Assembly: GCA_022414725.1 (NCBI GenBank)
Contig: CM039462.1
Location: 34,897,004 to 34,961,003 of the forward strand
Origin: Microglena sp. YARC
Taxonomy: Eukaryota; Chlorophyta; Chlorophyceae; Chlamydomonadales; Chlamydomonadaceae
DNA: 64,000 nt
Direction of reading: 5' to 3'
Made by a program: the position numbers and the translations under genes
Shown here: in pieces, positions 44,803-56,950 of the stretch
Layout: each line of letters begins with the position of its first letter
How positions within the stretch are numbered: position 1 is the first letter of the stretch
The notes under the pieces: generated by a model
What the model was told of the DNA's origin: nothing
The model's database searches: none
What the model saw: the letters and a program-made list of their open reading frames with translations, nothing else

Positions 44803-45325
44803 ACCCAAGCCCCTTAACCACCTTAACCCTACACCTTCACCCAAGCCCCTTAACCACCTTAACCCTACACCTTCACCCAAGCCCCTTAACCACCTTAACC
44901 CTGCACCTTCACCCAAGCCCCTTAACCACCTTAACCCTACACCTTCACCCAAGCCCCTTAACCACCTTCACCCTACACCTTCACCAAAGCCCCTTAACCA
45001 CCTTAACCCTACACCTTCACCCAAGCCCCTTAACCACCTTAACCCTACACCTTCACCCAAGCCCCTTAACCACCTTAACCCTACACCTTCACCCAAGCAC
45101 CTTAACCACCTTAACCCTACACCTTCACCCAAGCCCCTTAACTACCTTAACCCTACACCTTCACCCAAGCCCCTTAACACCTTAACCCTACACCTTCACC
45201 CAAGCCCCTTAACCACCTTAACCCTACACCTTCACCCTAGCCCCTTAACCACCTTAACCCTACACCTTCACCCAAGCCCCTTAACCACCTTAACCCTACA
45301 CCTTCACCCAAGCCCCTTAACCATC
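44803..45325 (-). repeat. 36-bp minisatellite, about 14 units
   Basis: Unit: CCCCTTAACCACCTTAACCC then TACACCTTCACCCAAG. It begins 14 bases inside the intron after the nearest donor (GCTCAGGAG then GTGAGG at 45331), so it is intron-start sequence multiplied. Two units have single changes and one lacks a base. Confidence 0.95.
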
Positions 45326-45905
45326 CTCACCTCCTGAGCATCGGCGAGCATTGTTCTGCCCTCGTCCACAGTTTCTAAACTGAGGAGCCTAACTTGGCGC
45401 TTGGACCATGTGCCCACTGCCATGTTCGACCCTAACCATCCTCACCTCATGAGCATCGGCGAGCATTGTTCTGCCCTCCTCCACAGTTTCTAAACTAAGG
45501 AGCCGAACTTAACGCTTAGACCCTGTGCCCATTGCCATGTTCGACCCTAACCATCCTCACCCCCTGAGCATCGGCAAGCATTGTTCCGCCCTCGTCCACA
45601 GTTTCTAAACTAAGGAGCCGAACTTAACGCTTAGACCCTGTGCCCATTGCCATGTTCGACCCTAACCATCCTCACCCCCTGAGCATCGGCAAGCGTTGTT
45701 CCGCCCTCGTCCACAGTTTCTAAACTAAGGAGCCGAACTTGGCGCTTGGACCATGTGCCCACTGCCATGTTTGACCCTAACCATTCTCACCCCCTGAGCA
45801 TCGGCAAGCATTGTTCCGCCCTCGTCCACAGTTTCTAAACTAGGGAGCCGAACTGAACGCTTAGACCCTGTGCCCATTGCCATGTTCAACCCTAACCATC
45901 CTCAC
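45326..45905 (-). repeat. Array of donor-side copies of the 45906-46040 exon, about 118-bp unit
   Basis: Five further copies of exon plus donor, cores near 45338, 45456, 45564, 45680 and 45795. On the minus strand each keeps CAAGCGCCAAGTT or a CTAAGCG variant, CTTAGTTTAGAAACTGTGGA, CGAGGGC and GCTCAGGAG/GGG then GTGAG. Any of the copies could supply the donor actually used. Confidence 0.85.
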
Positions 45906-46040
45906 CTCCTGAGCATCGGCAAGCATTGTTCCGCCCTCGTCCACAGTTTCTAAACTAAGGAGCCGAACTTGGCGCTTGGACCATGTGCCCATTGCCATGT
46001 TCGCCGTCTTGTCCTCCGGACTCAGCACCTTCAAAGACAT
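45906..46040 (-). CDS. First (or internal) exon of the PHPT-like gene
   Basis: ATG at 46038-46040 on the minus strand opens MSLKVLSPEDKTANMAMGTW, then SKRQVRLLSLETVDEGGTML and ADAQE, ending at the donor GCTCAGGAG then GTGAGG. That is exactly 45 codons, phase 0, matching the acidic start of the next exon. Alternatively an acceptor TCTTTGAAG before 46028 makes it an internal exon in phase with the 48291-48624 exon; its pyrimidine tract is weak. Its first codons (VLSPEDKTA) are repeated upstream at about 46140 and 46260. Confidence 0.5.
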
Positions 46041-46345
46041 TACAGTACAAAATTAGTTCTGGATCTATAAAAAAATAAAAATAATGAAAAAAGCCATTGC
46101 TGTGTTTGACGTCTTGTCTTCCGGACTCAGCACCTTCAAAGACATTACAGTACAAAATTAGTTCTGGGTCCAAAATAAAAAATAAAAAATCCAGAAAATG
46201 TAAAAAAGTCATTGCCATGTCCGCCGTCTTGTCCTCCGGACTCAGCACCTTCAAAGACATAACAGTACAAAATTAATTCTGGGTCCAAAATAAAAAAAGA
46301 GATTCCAGAAAATGTCATTTTTTTATTTTGTTTCAGCCAGGTTTC
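46041..46345 (-). repeat. Two upstream copies of the start of the 45906-46040 exon
   Basis: The minus strand repeats TAATGTCTTTGAAG, GTGCTGAGTCCGGA and GACAAGACG at about 46140 and 46260, each preceded by TTGGACCCAGAACTAATTTT. Period about 110-120 bp. Confidence 0.8.
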
Positions 46346-46450
46346 AGCCTCCATTTCTATTTAACTGGGGTCCAATCGGATGAGGTCGATGTTGAAAAAG
46401 ATTTTTTTAAACGACTTGTTCACTTTAACATTTTTCCTGCGTTTTTTTTA

Positions 46451-46692
46451 CTGCCGAAGACGGCGAGCAGCCAAATTGCTGGCTGGAGCCATGTAACCAA
46501 GTTCAAGTCAATTTTGCTCACCAATCAACAGAAGAGCACACGGCTGGAGGACCCATCCAGGAGTTTTGGGTGTGTGCATATCTTGGGCAAATATCCAGTA
46601 GGTTTGGGTGTGTGCATATCTTAGCTGAACTTGGTCTTGAACTCGGTTACATGGCTCCAGCCAGCAATTTGGCTGCTCGCCGTCTTTGGCAG
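46451..46692. repeat. Inverted repeat, 56-bp arms
   Basis: Arm 46451-46506 and the reverse complement of 46637-46692 differ at only a few positions: both contain GCGAGCAGCCAAATTGCTGG and CTGGAGCCATGTAACC. The 130-bp loop holds two copies of GGGTGTGTGCATATCTT. A transcript would fold into a long stem. Confidence 0.85.
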
Positions 46693-46699
46693 TACAAGC

Positions 46700-47225
46700 A
46701 ATATTATTCAACAAGTACAATCAGGAGGCCCGTCTGGAGGGTCGTCGACCGGCACGGTAACTGGTATCTAGATGCGATGTCGGCTTGAGCATCGTATACT
46801 TACGATCCGGTTCCCTTAATCCCACTGGGCACGTCCATGGAGGTCATTGTGACAATTCTTGGATGTTTAAATTTTCATTTTTATTTTATTTTCGATTTTT
46901 AATCAGGGGGGGGCAGGAAGACAGATTTTGAACCGCATGTTCAATACAGTGTCCGATTCAGATGGGAGTTGGAGTTGTGGAAGGTTCATACCAAAGGATG
47001 GGGAGAAAAAAGTTGAAACAAGTTTTTACCCCCCCCCCCCCCCCCCCCCCCACTCCACCAAATACGGGGTAAACAATCCTCACACCCACCCACTTTCCGT
47101 GGAAGCAATATGACTAATGACTAACTGCAGTGGCTAGGACAGAAAAACGCCCCCAAAATACATTTTGTTCAACCTTAATTTCTGTTTAATTTGGATCCAA
47201 TCGGAAAAAGCTGATTTTGCTCATG
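46700..47225. other. No supported gene
   Basis: A/T-rich sequence, a C tract at 47030-47050, and the first diverged unit of the following array. Nothing else supportable. Confidence 0.5.
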
Positions 47226-48120
47226 AAACACAATACCTTATGTGGATGCCTTTTTAATAATGGCTGGCTGCAGTGGCTTTGACAGCCGGTATGTTTGCTT
47301 CAAATGAACCCCTCTTGATACTAAATCCAAAATTAAATTCCAGAAAAAGAAAAAAAAGAAAAGTTCCAACCTTCATATCTGTTGAATTTGGGTCCCAGTA
47401 GAAAAAGGCGATTTTGTTCATGAAACACAATACCTTGTGGAAGCCGTTTGGCCTTTGGCTGAGTGCAATGGATTGAACGGCCGGTATGTTTGCTTCAAAC
47501 GAAACCCTCTAGATACTAAATCCAAAATTAAATTCCAGAAAAAGAAAAAAAGAAAAGTTCCAACCTTCATTTCTGTTGAATTTGGGTCCAAGTAGAAAAG
47601 GCGATTCTGTTCATGAAACACAATACCTTGTGGAAGCCGTTTGGCCTTTGGCTGACAGCAATGGATTGAACGGCCGGTATATTTGCTTCAAACGAAACCC
47701 TCTAGATACTAAATCCAAAATTAAATTCCAGAAAAATAAAAAAATAAAAGTTCCAACCTTCATTTCTGTTTAATTTGGGTCCGATATGAAAAAGCCAATT
47801 TTGCTAACGAAACACAATACCTTGTGGAAGCCGTTTGACCTTTGGCTGACTGCAATGGATTGAACAGCCGGTATGTTCGCTTCAAACAAACCCCTCTTGA
47901 TACTAAGTTCAAAATGAAATCAAAAGTCAAATTCCAGAAAAATGAAAAAAATGGTTCCGACATTCATTTCTGTTTAATTTGGGTCGAATCAGAAACAGCT
48001 GATTCACGAAACACAATACCTTGTGGAAGCCGTTTGGCCTTTGGCTGACTGCAATGGATTGAACACCCGGTATGGTCCCTTCAAACAAACTCCTTTTGAA
48101 TCTAAATTCAAAATTTAATT
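47226..48120 (-). repeat. Five donor-side copies of the 48291-48624 exon, about 195-bp unit
   Basis: Minus-strand copies end near 47233, 47431, 47625, 47818 and 48018. Four of five keep a ~75-nt stretch without indels or stops, reading FEANIPAVQSIAVSQRPNGF or close variants then HK and the donor GTATTGTG. Between them lie AAATTCCAGAAAAA-type pyrimidine-rich (minus strand) spacers and TTAATTTGGGTCC. Confidence 0.8.
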
Positions 48121-48290
48121 CCAGAAAATAAGAAAAATGTTATGACCTTAATTTCATGTTTTGGGTCCAATCTGAAAAATGCGATTTTGTTCAAGAAAGA
48201 AAAACGCCTGGAGGGGCGTGGTGTTAAGGGGACCTTCCTGTACGCCGCAGCTGGGGAAAGTCACCATTGGGGGTTCACGAAACACAATAC

Positions 48291-48624
48291 CTTGTTAAAG
48301 CCGTTTGACCTTTGGCTGACTGCAATGGCTTGGACGGCCGGTATGTTTGCTTCAAACGAAACCCTTCTCCTGAAGCTGTAGGGCATGATGGGTATTTGTG
48401 GAGGGGGCGCTAGCTGCTTCGTTGAAGCTGTGGTGGTCGAAGCGGGCGTAGAGTTTGTAGATGAGTGATTGTGCAGTGACTCTCCGCTGTTCGAGTTTCG
48501 TAAGCTGGGTAAGGGAGAAGTACGCTGGCCGCTTTTCGACACCCGCATCCCAGAGTACGATTGCGCCAATGGCGGTGGCTTACGGGACCAAGAGCCAGCT
48601 GTCTCCTGACAATTCGGCCCAAAC
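48291..48624 (-). CDS. Probable exon, Ser/Pro/Thr-rich region, maybe upstream part of the PHPT-like gene
   Basis: The acceptor is CTTCCTACTTTGCAG before 48624; the donor is GGCTTTAACAAG then GTATTG after 48291. 334 nt: one base completes a split codon, then 111 codons to phase 0. It reads RFGPNCQETAGSWSRKPPP, LAQSYSGMRVSKSGQRTS, a Ser/Thr/Pro/Asn-rich middle, then QIPIMPYSFRRRVSFEANIP. It is low-complexity and probably disordered, but without repeats inside. It joins the 45906-46028 exon in phase 0. Whether both belong to one transcript is inference. Confidence 0.5.
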
Positions 48625-49775
48625 CTGCAAAGTAGGAAGATTCCACAGATGAATAAAGTTACATGCTTGCATGAGAGATTGAAGTGTGGAATATAATAAG
48701 CATTGCAAGCTTCGTGTTGACTGTTAGCTCGACCTTGCCAAGAAGGAAGGTTCCACTGTTCATTATTGTTACATGCGTGCATGACCAATTGAAATGTGAA
48801 ATATGAAAAGCGTTGTACGATGTGTATTGACTGTTGGCCTGAACCTGCAAAGTAGGAAGGTTCCACAGTTCAGCATTGTTACATGCTTGCATGAACGTAT
48901 GAAGTATGACAGCCATTAATGAGTTTAATTCACACGACTAATACGCCTTGAACATTTAAACCAGGGATATTTTTTTCCGGAATATATCCTGATCGGAATA
49001 CGAGACCCCGTTTTTGCCAAAATTGCCGGAATAAGAAACCTATTTTTTTCGTTTTACTGAAATTGACTAAAATTGACCCAAATAGACCCAAATCGGAATA
49101 AGAATCCTGTTTTGGGAGGAAAATATGGAGGAATACAATAAAAAGGAACAAGATTTCCTCTTTTTTATTTGAAAAAGTATCCCTGATATAAACCACTCCA
49201 TCAAAAACGTGTTGTGTGATTCATACGGATACATGTCTCACAAACAAAGCTTGAAGGTTTCACATGAATTATTGTCACATGCTTACATGAGCTATTGAAA
49301 TGTGAGTATATGAAAATATGAAACACATTGTATGATGCATACATGCCGCACATGCAACATAGGAAGGTCTACCAGTTCATCATTATTATATGCTTATTAT
49401 TTTGTTATTATAATATATAATTATTTTACATTATTTTATTATGCTTATATTATTATTATTATTATTATATGCGTGCTTGAAATGTGAGTATATGAAAATG
49501 CAAAACACATTGCATGATACATACATGCCGCACATGCAACGTAGCAAGGTTGACCAGTTCATCATTATTATGTGCTAATTATTATTATTATATTATTATA
49601 ATATATCATTATTTTACATTATTTCATTATGCTTATTATTGTATGCGGGATTGAAATGTGATAATATGAAACTATGAAACACATTGTATGATGCATGCTG
49701 ATACACGGCTCATCTGTAGGGATCGGCAATATGATATCATGTCATTGTTGTATGCTTACATGAGCCATTGAGATG
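48625..49775 (-). repeat. Array of acceptor-side copies of the 48291-48624 exon, decaying with distance
   Basis: Minus-strand copies of GGAACCTTCCTACTTTGCAG and CTCATGCAAGCATGTAAC-like sequence lie near 48739 and 48851, and weaker ones near 49250, 49365 and 49550, out to 49775. The far copies carry ATTATT microsatellite expansions (49385-49460, 49565-49640). An unrelated AT-rich insert lies at 48955-49195. Confidence 0.7.
49719..49746 (+). mobile_element. Solo end of the TA-MITE
   Basis: TA (49717-49718) followed by GGGATCGGCAATATGATATC, then repeat sequence resumes. Only about 28 bases of one end remain. Confidence 0.6.
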
Positions 49776-49789
49776 TAGTACAAACATAC

Positions 49790-52700
49790 CCAGGCAAATG
49801 CACCCATGCACCCAGACATATGCAGCTATGCACCCACGTAAATGCACCCAATCGCGCCGACGCAAATGCACCCACCCAAACGCACTGATGAACCCAGGCA
49901 ATGCACCCAACCGCACCCACGCAAATGCATCCAAACACACCCACAAAAATGCACCCAACAGCACCCACGCAAATGCACCCAGGCAAATGCACCCACACGA
50001 ATGCACCCAGGCAAATGCACCCACACAAATGCACCCAGGCAAATGCACCCACACGAATGCACCCAGGCAAATGCACCCACACAAATGCACCCAGGCAAAT
50101 GCACCCACACGAATGCACCCAGGCAAATGCTACCACACAAATGCACCCAGGCAAATGCACCCACAAGAATGCACCCAGGCAAATGCACCCACACAAATGC
50201 ACCCAGGCAAATGCACCCACACGAATGCACCCAGGCAAATGCACCCACACAAATGCACCCAGGCAAATGCACCCACACGAATGCACCCAGGCAAATGCAC
50301 CCACACAAATGCACCCAGGCAAATGCACCCACACGAATGCACCCAGGCAAATGCACCCACACAAATGCACCCAGGCAAATGCACCCACACGAATGCACCC
50401 AGGCAAATGCACCCACACAAATGCACCCAGGCAAATGCACCCACAACGAATGCACCCAGGCAAATGCACCCACACAAATGCACCCAGGCAAATGCACCCA
50501 CACGAATGCACCAGGCAAATGCACCCACACAAATGCACCCAGGCAAATGCACCCACACGAATGCACCCAGGCAAATGCACCCACACAAATGCACCCAGGC
50601 AAATGCACCCACACGAATGCACCCAGGCAAATGCACCCACACAAATGCACCCAGGCAAATGCACCCACACGAATGCACCCAGGCAAATGCTACCACACAA
50701 ATGCACCCAGGCAAATGCACCCACAAGAATGCACCCAGGCAAATGCACCCACACAAATGCACCCAGGCAAATGCACCCACACGAATGCACCCAGGCAAAT
50801 GCACCCACACAAATGCACCCAGGCAAATGCACCCACACGAATGCACCCAGGCAAATGCACCCACACAAATGCACCCAGGCAAATGCACCCACACGAATGC
50901 ACCCAGGCAAATGCACCCACACAAATGCACCCAGGCAAATGCACCCACACGAATGCACCCAGGCAAATGCACCCACACAAATGCACCCAGGCAAATGCAC
51001 CCACACAAATACTCCCAGGCAAATGCACCGACACAAATGCACCCAGGCAAATGCATCCAAACGCGCCCACACGAATGCACCCAGGCAAATGCACCCACAC
51101 AAATGCACCCAGGCAAATGCATCCAAACGCGCCCACACAAATGCACCCACGCAAATGCACCCACACAAATGCACCCACGAAAATGCACCCAAACGCACCC
51201 AGGCAAATGCACCCACACAAATGCACCAAGGCAAATGCATCCAAATGCGCCCAAACAAATGCACCCACGCAAATGCACCCAGACAAATGCACCCAGGCAA
51301 ATGCAGCCGAACGCGCCCACACAAATGCACCCACGCAAATGCGCCCAAACAAATGCACCCAGGCAAATGCATCCAAAGGCGCCAACAAAAATGCACCCAC
51401 GCAAATGCATCCAAACGCCGCCAGGAAAATGCACCCACACAAATGCACCCAGGCAAATGCATCCAAACGCGCCCACAAAAATGCACCCACGCAAATGCAC
51501 CCAAACGCACCCAGGCAAATGCACCCACACAAATGCACCTAGGCAAATGCATCCAAACGCGCCCGGTCAAATGCACCCACGCAAATACACCCAAACGCAC
51601 CCAGGCAAATGCACCCACGCAAATGCACCCAAACGCACCCAGGCAAATGCACCCACACAAAAGCACCCAGGCAAATGCATCCAAACGCGCCCACAAAAAT
51701 GCACCCACGCGAATGCACCCAAAAGCACCCAGGCAAATGAATCCAACGCGCCCACAAAAATGCACCCACACAAATGCATCCAAACACCGCCAGGCAAATG
51801 TACCCATACAAATGCGCCCAGGCAAATGCATCCAAACGCGCCCAAAATAATGCTCCCACGCAAATGCATCCAAACGCCGCCAGGAAAATGCACCCACACA
51901 AATGCACCCAGGCAAATGTATCCAAACGCGCCCACAAATGCACCCACGCAAAATGCCCAAACGCACCCAAGCAAATGCAACCCACACAAAAGCACCCAGG
52001 CAAATGCATCCAAAACGCGCCCACAAATGAAACTACGAATGCACAAAAGCACCAGGCATGCATCCACCAATGCACCCAAACGCACCCCAAATGCATGCCC
52101 ACAAAAATGCACCCAGGCAAATACAAATGCACCCACGCAAATGCATAGGCATATGCACCCACACAAATGCACCCAGGCAAATGCATCCAAAACACACAAA
52201 TCAAAAAAAATCCAAATCGCGCCCAAATGCAAATGCACCAGGAAATGCACCACACACAATGCACCCAGCAAATGCATGCACCGCGACCACAAAAATAGGC
52301 AAATGCACCACACCGACCCCGCAAATCACATACCCACCACCTGCAATGCACCCAACACCGGCACGCCCAATCCAAAAATTGCCACGCAATGCCGCGCCAC
52401 AACAAATGGAATGTCACGCGAAATGCACACAAAAGCCACCCAGGCAAATGCATCCCAAATGCCGCCCGACACAAAGGCACGCAAATGCACCCAAACGCCC
52501 AGGAAATCATCCAAACGCGCCACAAAAATGCACCCAGCAAATGCACCAAGCATCAAACGCGCACCCACACAAATGCACCCACGCAAAGGCAAATGCACCC
52601 CAGCACCCTAACACACCAGGCATATGCATCCAAACGCTGCCCACAAAAATGGCACCCACATCGAATGCCACACCAAAGCCACCCAGCAACAATGCCAGCA

Positions 52701-55700
52701 AAACGCGCCACACAATGCACCCACGCAAATACACCCAAACGAATCACCCAGCCACCCAGAAAATGCACCCACACAAATGTTACACCCAGGCAAATGCATC
52801 CAAACGCAAAAATGCACCACCCACACAAATGCACCCAAACGCACCCAGCGCACCCACAACACTATCACCCACGCATGCAGGCCAAACAATATGCACCCAC
52901 AACGCCCAGGCAAATGCAAATGCACCCACGCAAATGCACCCATATAACGCACCCAGGCAAATGCATTCCCACACAAATGCAACGCAAATGCACCAGGAAA
53001 ATGTCAACCAAACGCACCCAGGGCCCACACAAATGCACCCACGCAAATGCACCCAAACGCACCCAGGCAAATGCACCCACACAAATGCACCCAGGCAAAT
53101 GCATCCAAACGCGCCCACAAAAATCACCCACGCGAAATGCATCACAAAAGCACCAGTGCAAATGCTCCATCCAAATGCGCCTACACAATGCACCCACGCA
53201 AATGCACCCAAACGCACCCAGGAAAATCACCCACACAAATGCACGCCAGGCAAATGCATCCACCGCGCCCAACAGTGTGGTGTTGATTTGGAGGCGCCCA
53301 CACAAATGCACCACACACACCACAAATGCAAACACACCCAGTTGGTTGATTTAACGCACACACCAGGGCAGGCAAATCAATGCGCCCCCACGCAAATGCA
53401 CACCAAAGCACAGGCAAATGCAACCGCACCCAAAACAAATGCAATCACACAAATGCAAACGCGCCCACATTGCCCCAATATGCACCCACGGAATAAAACG
53501 CAGGAAAAATCCCAAACGCACGCAAAGTGCAAAATGCACGCCACGCAAATGCACCCAAACGCACAGGCAAATGCACCCACCAAATGCATGCCCAAACGCG
53601 CCCACAAAATGCACCCACCCAAACACAACGCGCCTGACTAAAAATTGCACCATGCAACTGCACCACTACAAAAAAATCCAAAAGCACCACACAAATGCCT
53701 CCCACGCAAATGCACCCAAACGCACCCAGGAAAATGCACCCACACAAATGCACCCAGGCAAATGCATCCAAACGCGCCCACACAAATGCACCCACGCAAA
53801 CACACCAAACGCACCCAGGCAAAATGCACCCACCCGCAAATGGCACCCAAAATTGCCCAATATGCCAGGCAAATGCACCCACACAAATGCAACCCACAAA
53901 GCACCCAAACGCGAATGCATGCACCCAAACGCACGCCAGGGCAAATGCACACCAATGCATCCAGGCAAATGCAAATTTGCACACAACAAGCACCCAGGCA
54001 AGATACATCCGAAGACACACAAATGCACCCAGCGCACCCCAAACGCACCCAGGAAAATGCACCACACAAATGCACCCAGGGCAAAATGCATCAAACGCGC
54101 CCACACAAATGCACCCACCACGTCAACACACCCAACAATATGCACCTCCACCAAATGCATCCCAACGCACCCAGGCTAATCACCCACACCAAATGCACGC
54201 ACCCAGGCAAAATGCAAATGCACCCAAACGCACAGGCGCACCCACACAAATGCACCCACGCAAATGCACCCAAACGCACCAGGCAAAATGCATCTGCATG
54301 CATTGCCCAAACGCGTCCCACTAAATTGCACCCAGGCAAATGCACCCAAACCGCCCATGCAAATTGCACCCCACAAATGCAAACGCGCCCACACAAATGC
54401 ACCAGTGCAAATGCATTCCAAACGCGCCCACAAAAATGGCACCCCGCAAATGCACCCAAAGCACGGCAATGACCCAGGCAAATGCACCCACGCAAATGCA
54501 ACCCAGGGCAAATGCATCCAAACGGCCCCACTGACAAAATGCACCCACACAAATACACCCAAACGCACCCAGGGCAAATGCACCCAGGCAAATGCATCCA
54601 AACGCGCCCACACAAATGCACCCACGCAAATACACCCAAACACACCCAGGCAAATGCACCCACGCAAATGCACCCAAACGCACCCAGGCAAATGCACCCA
54701 CACAAATGCACCCAGGCAAATGCATCCAAACGCGCCCACAAAAATGCACCCACGCAAATACACCCAAACGCACCCAGGCAAATGCACCCAGGCAAATGCA
54801 TCCAAACGCGCCCACAAAAATGCACCCACGCAAATGCACCCAAACGCGCCCAGGCAAATGCACCCACACAAATGCACCCACGCAAATGCATCCAAACTCC
54901 CCAAAAAATGCACCCACGCAAATACACCCAAACACACCCAGGCAAATGCACCCACACAAATGCACCCAGGCAAATGCATCCAAACGCGCCCACACAAATG
55001 CACCCACGGCAAAATACACCCAAAACGCACCCCAGGCAAATGCACTCATGCAAATGCACCCAAACGCACCCAGGCAAATGCACCCACACAAATGCACCCA
55101 GGCAAATGCCACCAAACGCGCCCACACAAATGCACCCACGCAAATACACCCAAACGTACCCAGGCAAATGCACCCACACAAATGCACCCAGGCAAATGCA
55201 TCCAAACACGCCCACACAAATGCACCCACGCGAATGCACCCAAAAGCACCCAGGCAAATGCATCCAAACGCGTCCACAAAAATGCACCCACGCAAATGCA
55301 TCCAAATGCCGCCAGGCAAATGCACCCACACAAATGCACCCAGGCAAATGCATCCAAACGCGCCCACAAAAATGCACCCACGCAAATGCACCCATTGCAC
55401 CACGCAATGCCCAGGCAAATGCACCCACACAAATGCACCCACGTGTGCAAATGCATCCAAACTGCACCCACGGCAAACAGCACCCCCAAAAAAATGCACC
55501 CACGCAAATGCACCCAAACGCACCCAGGCAAATGCACCCACACAAATGCACCCAGGCAAATGCATCCAAACGCGCCCACACAAATGCACCCACGCAAACA
55601 CACCCAAACGCACCCAGGCAAATGCACCCACGCAAATGCACCCAAACGCACCCAGGCAAATGCACCCACACAAATGCACCCAGGCAAATGCATCCAAACG

Positions 55701-55878
55701 CGCCCACACAAATGCACCCACGCAAATACACCCAAACGCACCCAGGCAAATGCACCCAAACGCACCCAGGCAAATGCACCCACACAAATGCACCCAGGCA
55801 AATGCATCCAAACGCGCCCACGAAAATGCACCCACGCAAATGCACCCAAACGCACCCAGGCAAATGCACCCACTCACC
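49790..55878. repeat. 14-bp satellite (AAATGCACCCAGGC / AAATGCACCCACAC), about 430 monomers
   Basis: Monomers alternate as AAATGCACCCAGGC, AAATGCACCCACAC, with CACACGA and CACACAA variants giving a 56-bp higher-order unit at 49980-51010. A 560-bp block is duplicated there (TACCACACAA variant at 50131 and 50691). From 51040 the monomers change to CATCCAAACGCGCCCAC mixes with 42-bp and longer units. 51950-54540 is heavily disrupted by indels; 54550-55875 is clean again. The monomer lacks stops in all frames, so open frames up to 947 codons exist on both strands and are not genes. Confidence 0.95.
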
Positions 55879-55914
55879 ACTGCCATTAAATAAATTAATG
55901 ATGCACCTTATTAC

Positions 55915-56140
55915 GAGACGTGAGGTAGAGGGGTGCCGCCTTTTGGGGTTAATGCACCACTAACTTTATATTCCTCATTTTTTTTGTTGGAGCCCCCCCT
56001 TCTGGTGGGGCGGGGAGCTCCCAGGGTCACCATGTTGTCCATTCGACCATCCGACCCCCCGAGACGAAGCCTGACAGCTCCGATAAAACTCTCTGCCAAT
56101 TTCCCCGTCGCTTGCGACGCTTCCTAAGACTTTTTCATAC
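55915..56140 (+). repeat. Interspersed repeat with GC-rich hairpin end
   Basis: GTGCCGCCTTTTGGGG and GGAGCCCCCCCTTCTGG...GGGGAGCTCCC resemble the window end (63935-64000) and 59265-59310. No gene. Confidence 0.45.
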
Positions 56141-56154
56141 CTCCACCCCAGGGA

Positions 56155-56950
56155 TTTTGTAACAGCTATGTTTATTTTGTAACAGATTTTGTAACAGCTA
56201 TGTTTATTTTGTAACAGATTTTGTAACAGCTATGTTATTTTGTAACAGCTATGTTATTTTGTAACAGATTTTGTAACAGCTATGTTTATTTTGTAACAGC
56301 TATATTTTGTAACAGCTATGTTTATTTTGTAACAGCTGTGTTTATTTTGTAACAGATTTTGTAACAGCTATGTTATTTTGTAACAACTATGTTTATTTTG
56401 TAACAGCTATGTTTATTTTGTAACAGTTTTTGAAACAGCTATGTTTATTTTGTAACAGCTATATTTTGTAACAGCTATGTTTATTTTGTAACAGATTTTG
56501 TAACAGCTATGTTTATTTTGTAACAGATTTTGTATCAGCTATGTTTATTTTGTAACAGCTATGTTTATTTTGTAACAGATTTTGTAACAGCTATGTTTAT
56601 TTTGTAACAGCTATATTTTGTAACAGCTACGTTTATTTTGTAACAGATTTTGTAACAGCTATGTTTATTTTGTAACAGCTATGTTTATTTTGTAACAGAT
56701 TTTGTAACAGCTATGTTTATTTTGTAACAGCTATATTTTGTAACAGCTATGTTTATTTTGTAACAGATTTTGTAACAGCTATGTTTATTTTGTAACAGCT
56801 ATATTTTGTAACAGCTATGTTTATTTTGTAACAGCTATGCTTATTTTGTAACAGCTATATTTTGTAACAGCTATGCTTATTTTGTAACAGCTATATTTTG
56901 TAACAGCTATGTTTATTTTGTAACAGCTATATTTTGTAACAGCTATGTTT
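56155..56950. repeat. 20/14-bp tandem repeat TTTATTTTGTAACAGCTATG
   Basis: About 45 units; 20-bp units alternate with 14-bp units (ATTTTGTAACAG plus AT or CT). Few point changes. It is followed by ordinary sequence to 57119 without a gene. Confidence 0.95.

Noticed and set aside
44803..45325. Interstitial telomere (CCCTAA-like)
   Set aside because: The period is 36 bp with an irregular inside; it does not contain consecutive CCCTAAA or CCCTAA units.
48930..49196. 88-codon minus-strand frame rich in Phe/Leu/Lys
   Set aside because: A/T-rich sequence with no splice sites or recognisable domain; probably chance.
49756..55963. Very long open frames (up to 947 codons on plus, 756 on minus)
   Set aside because: They follow from a stop-free 14-bp monomer; several frames on both strands are open at once and no start context or domain is present.
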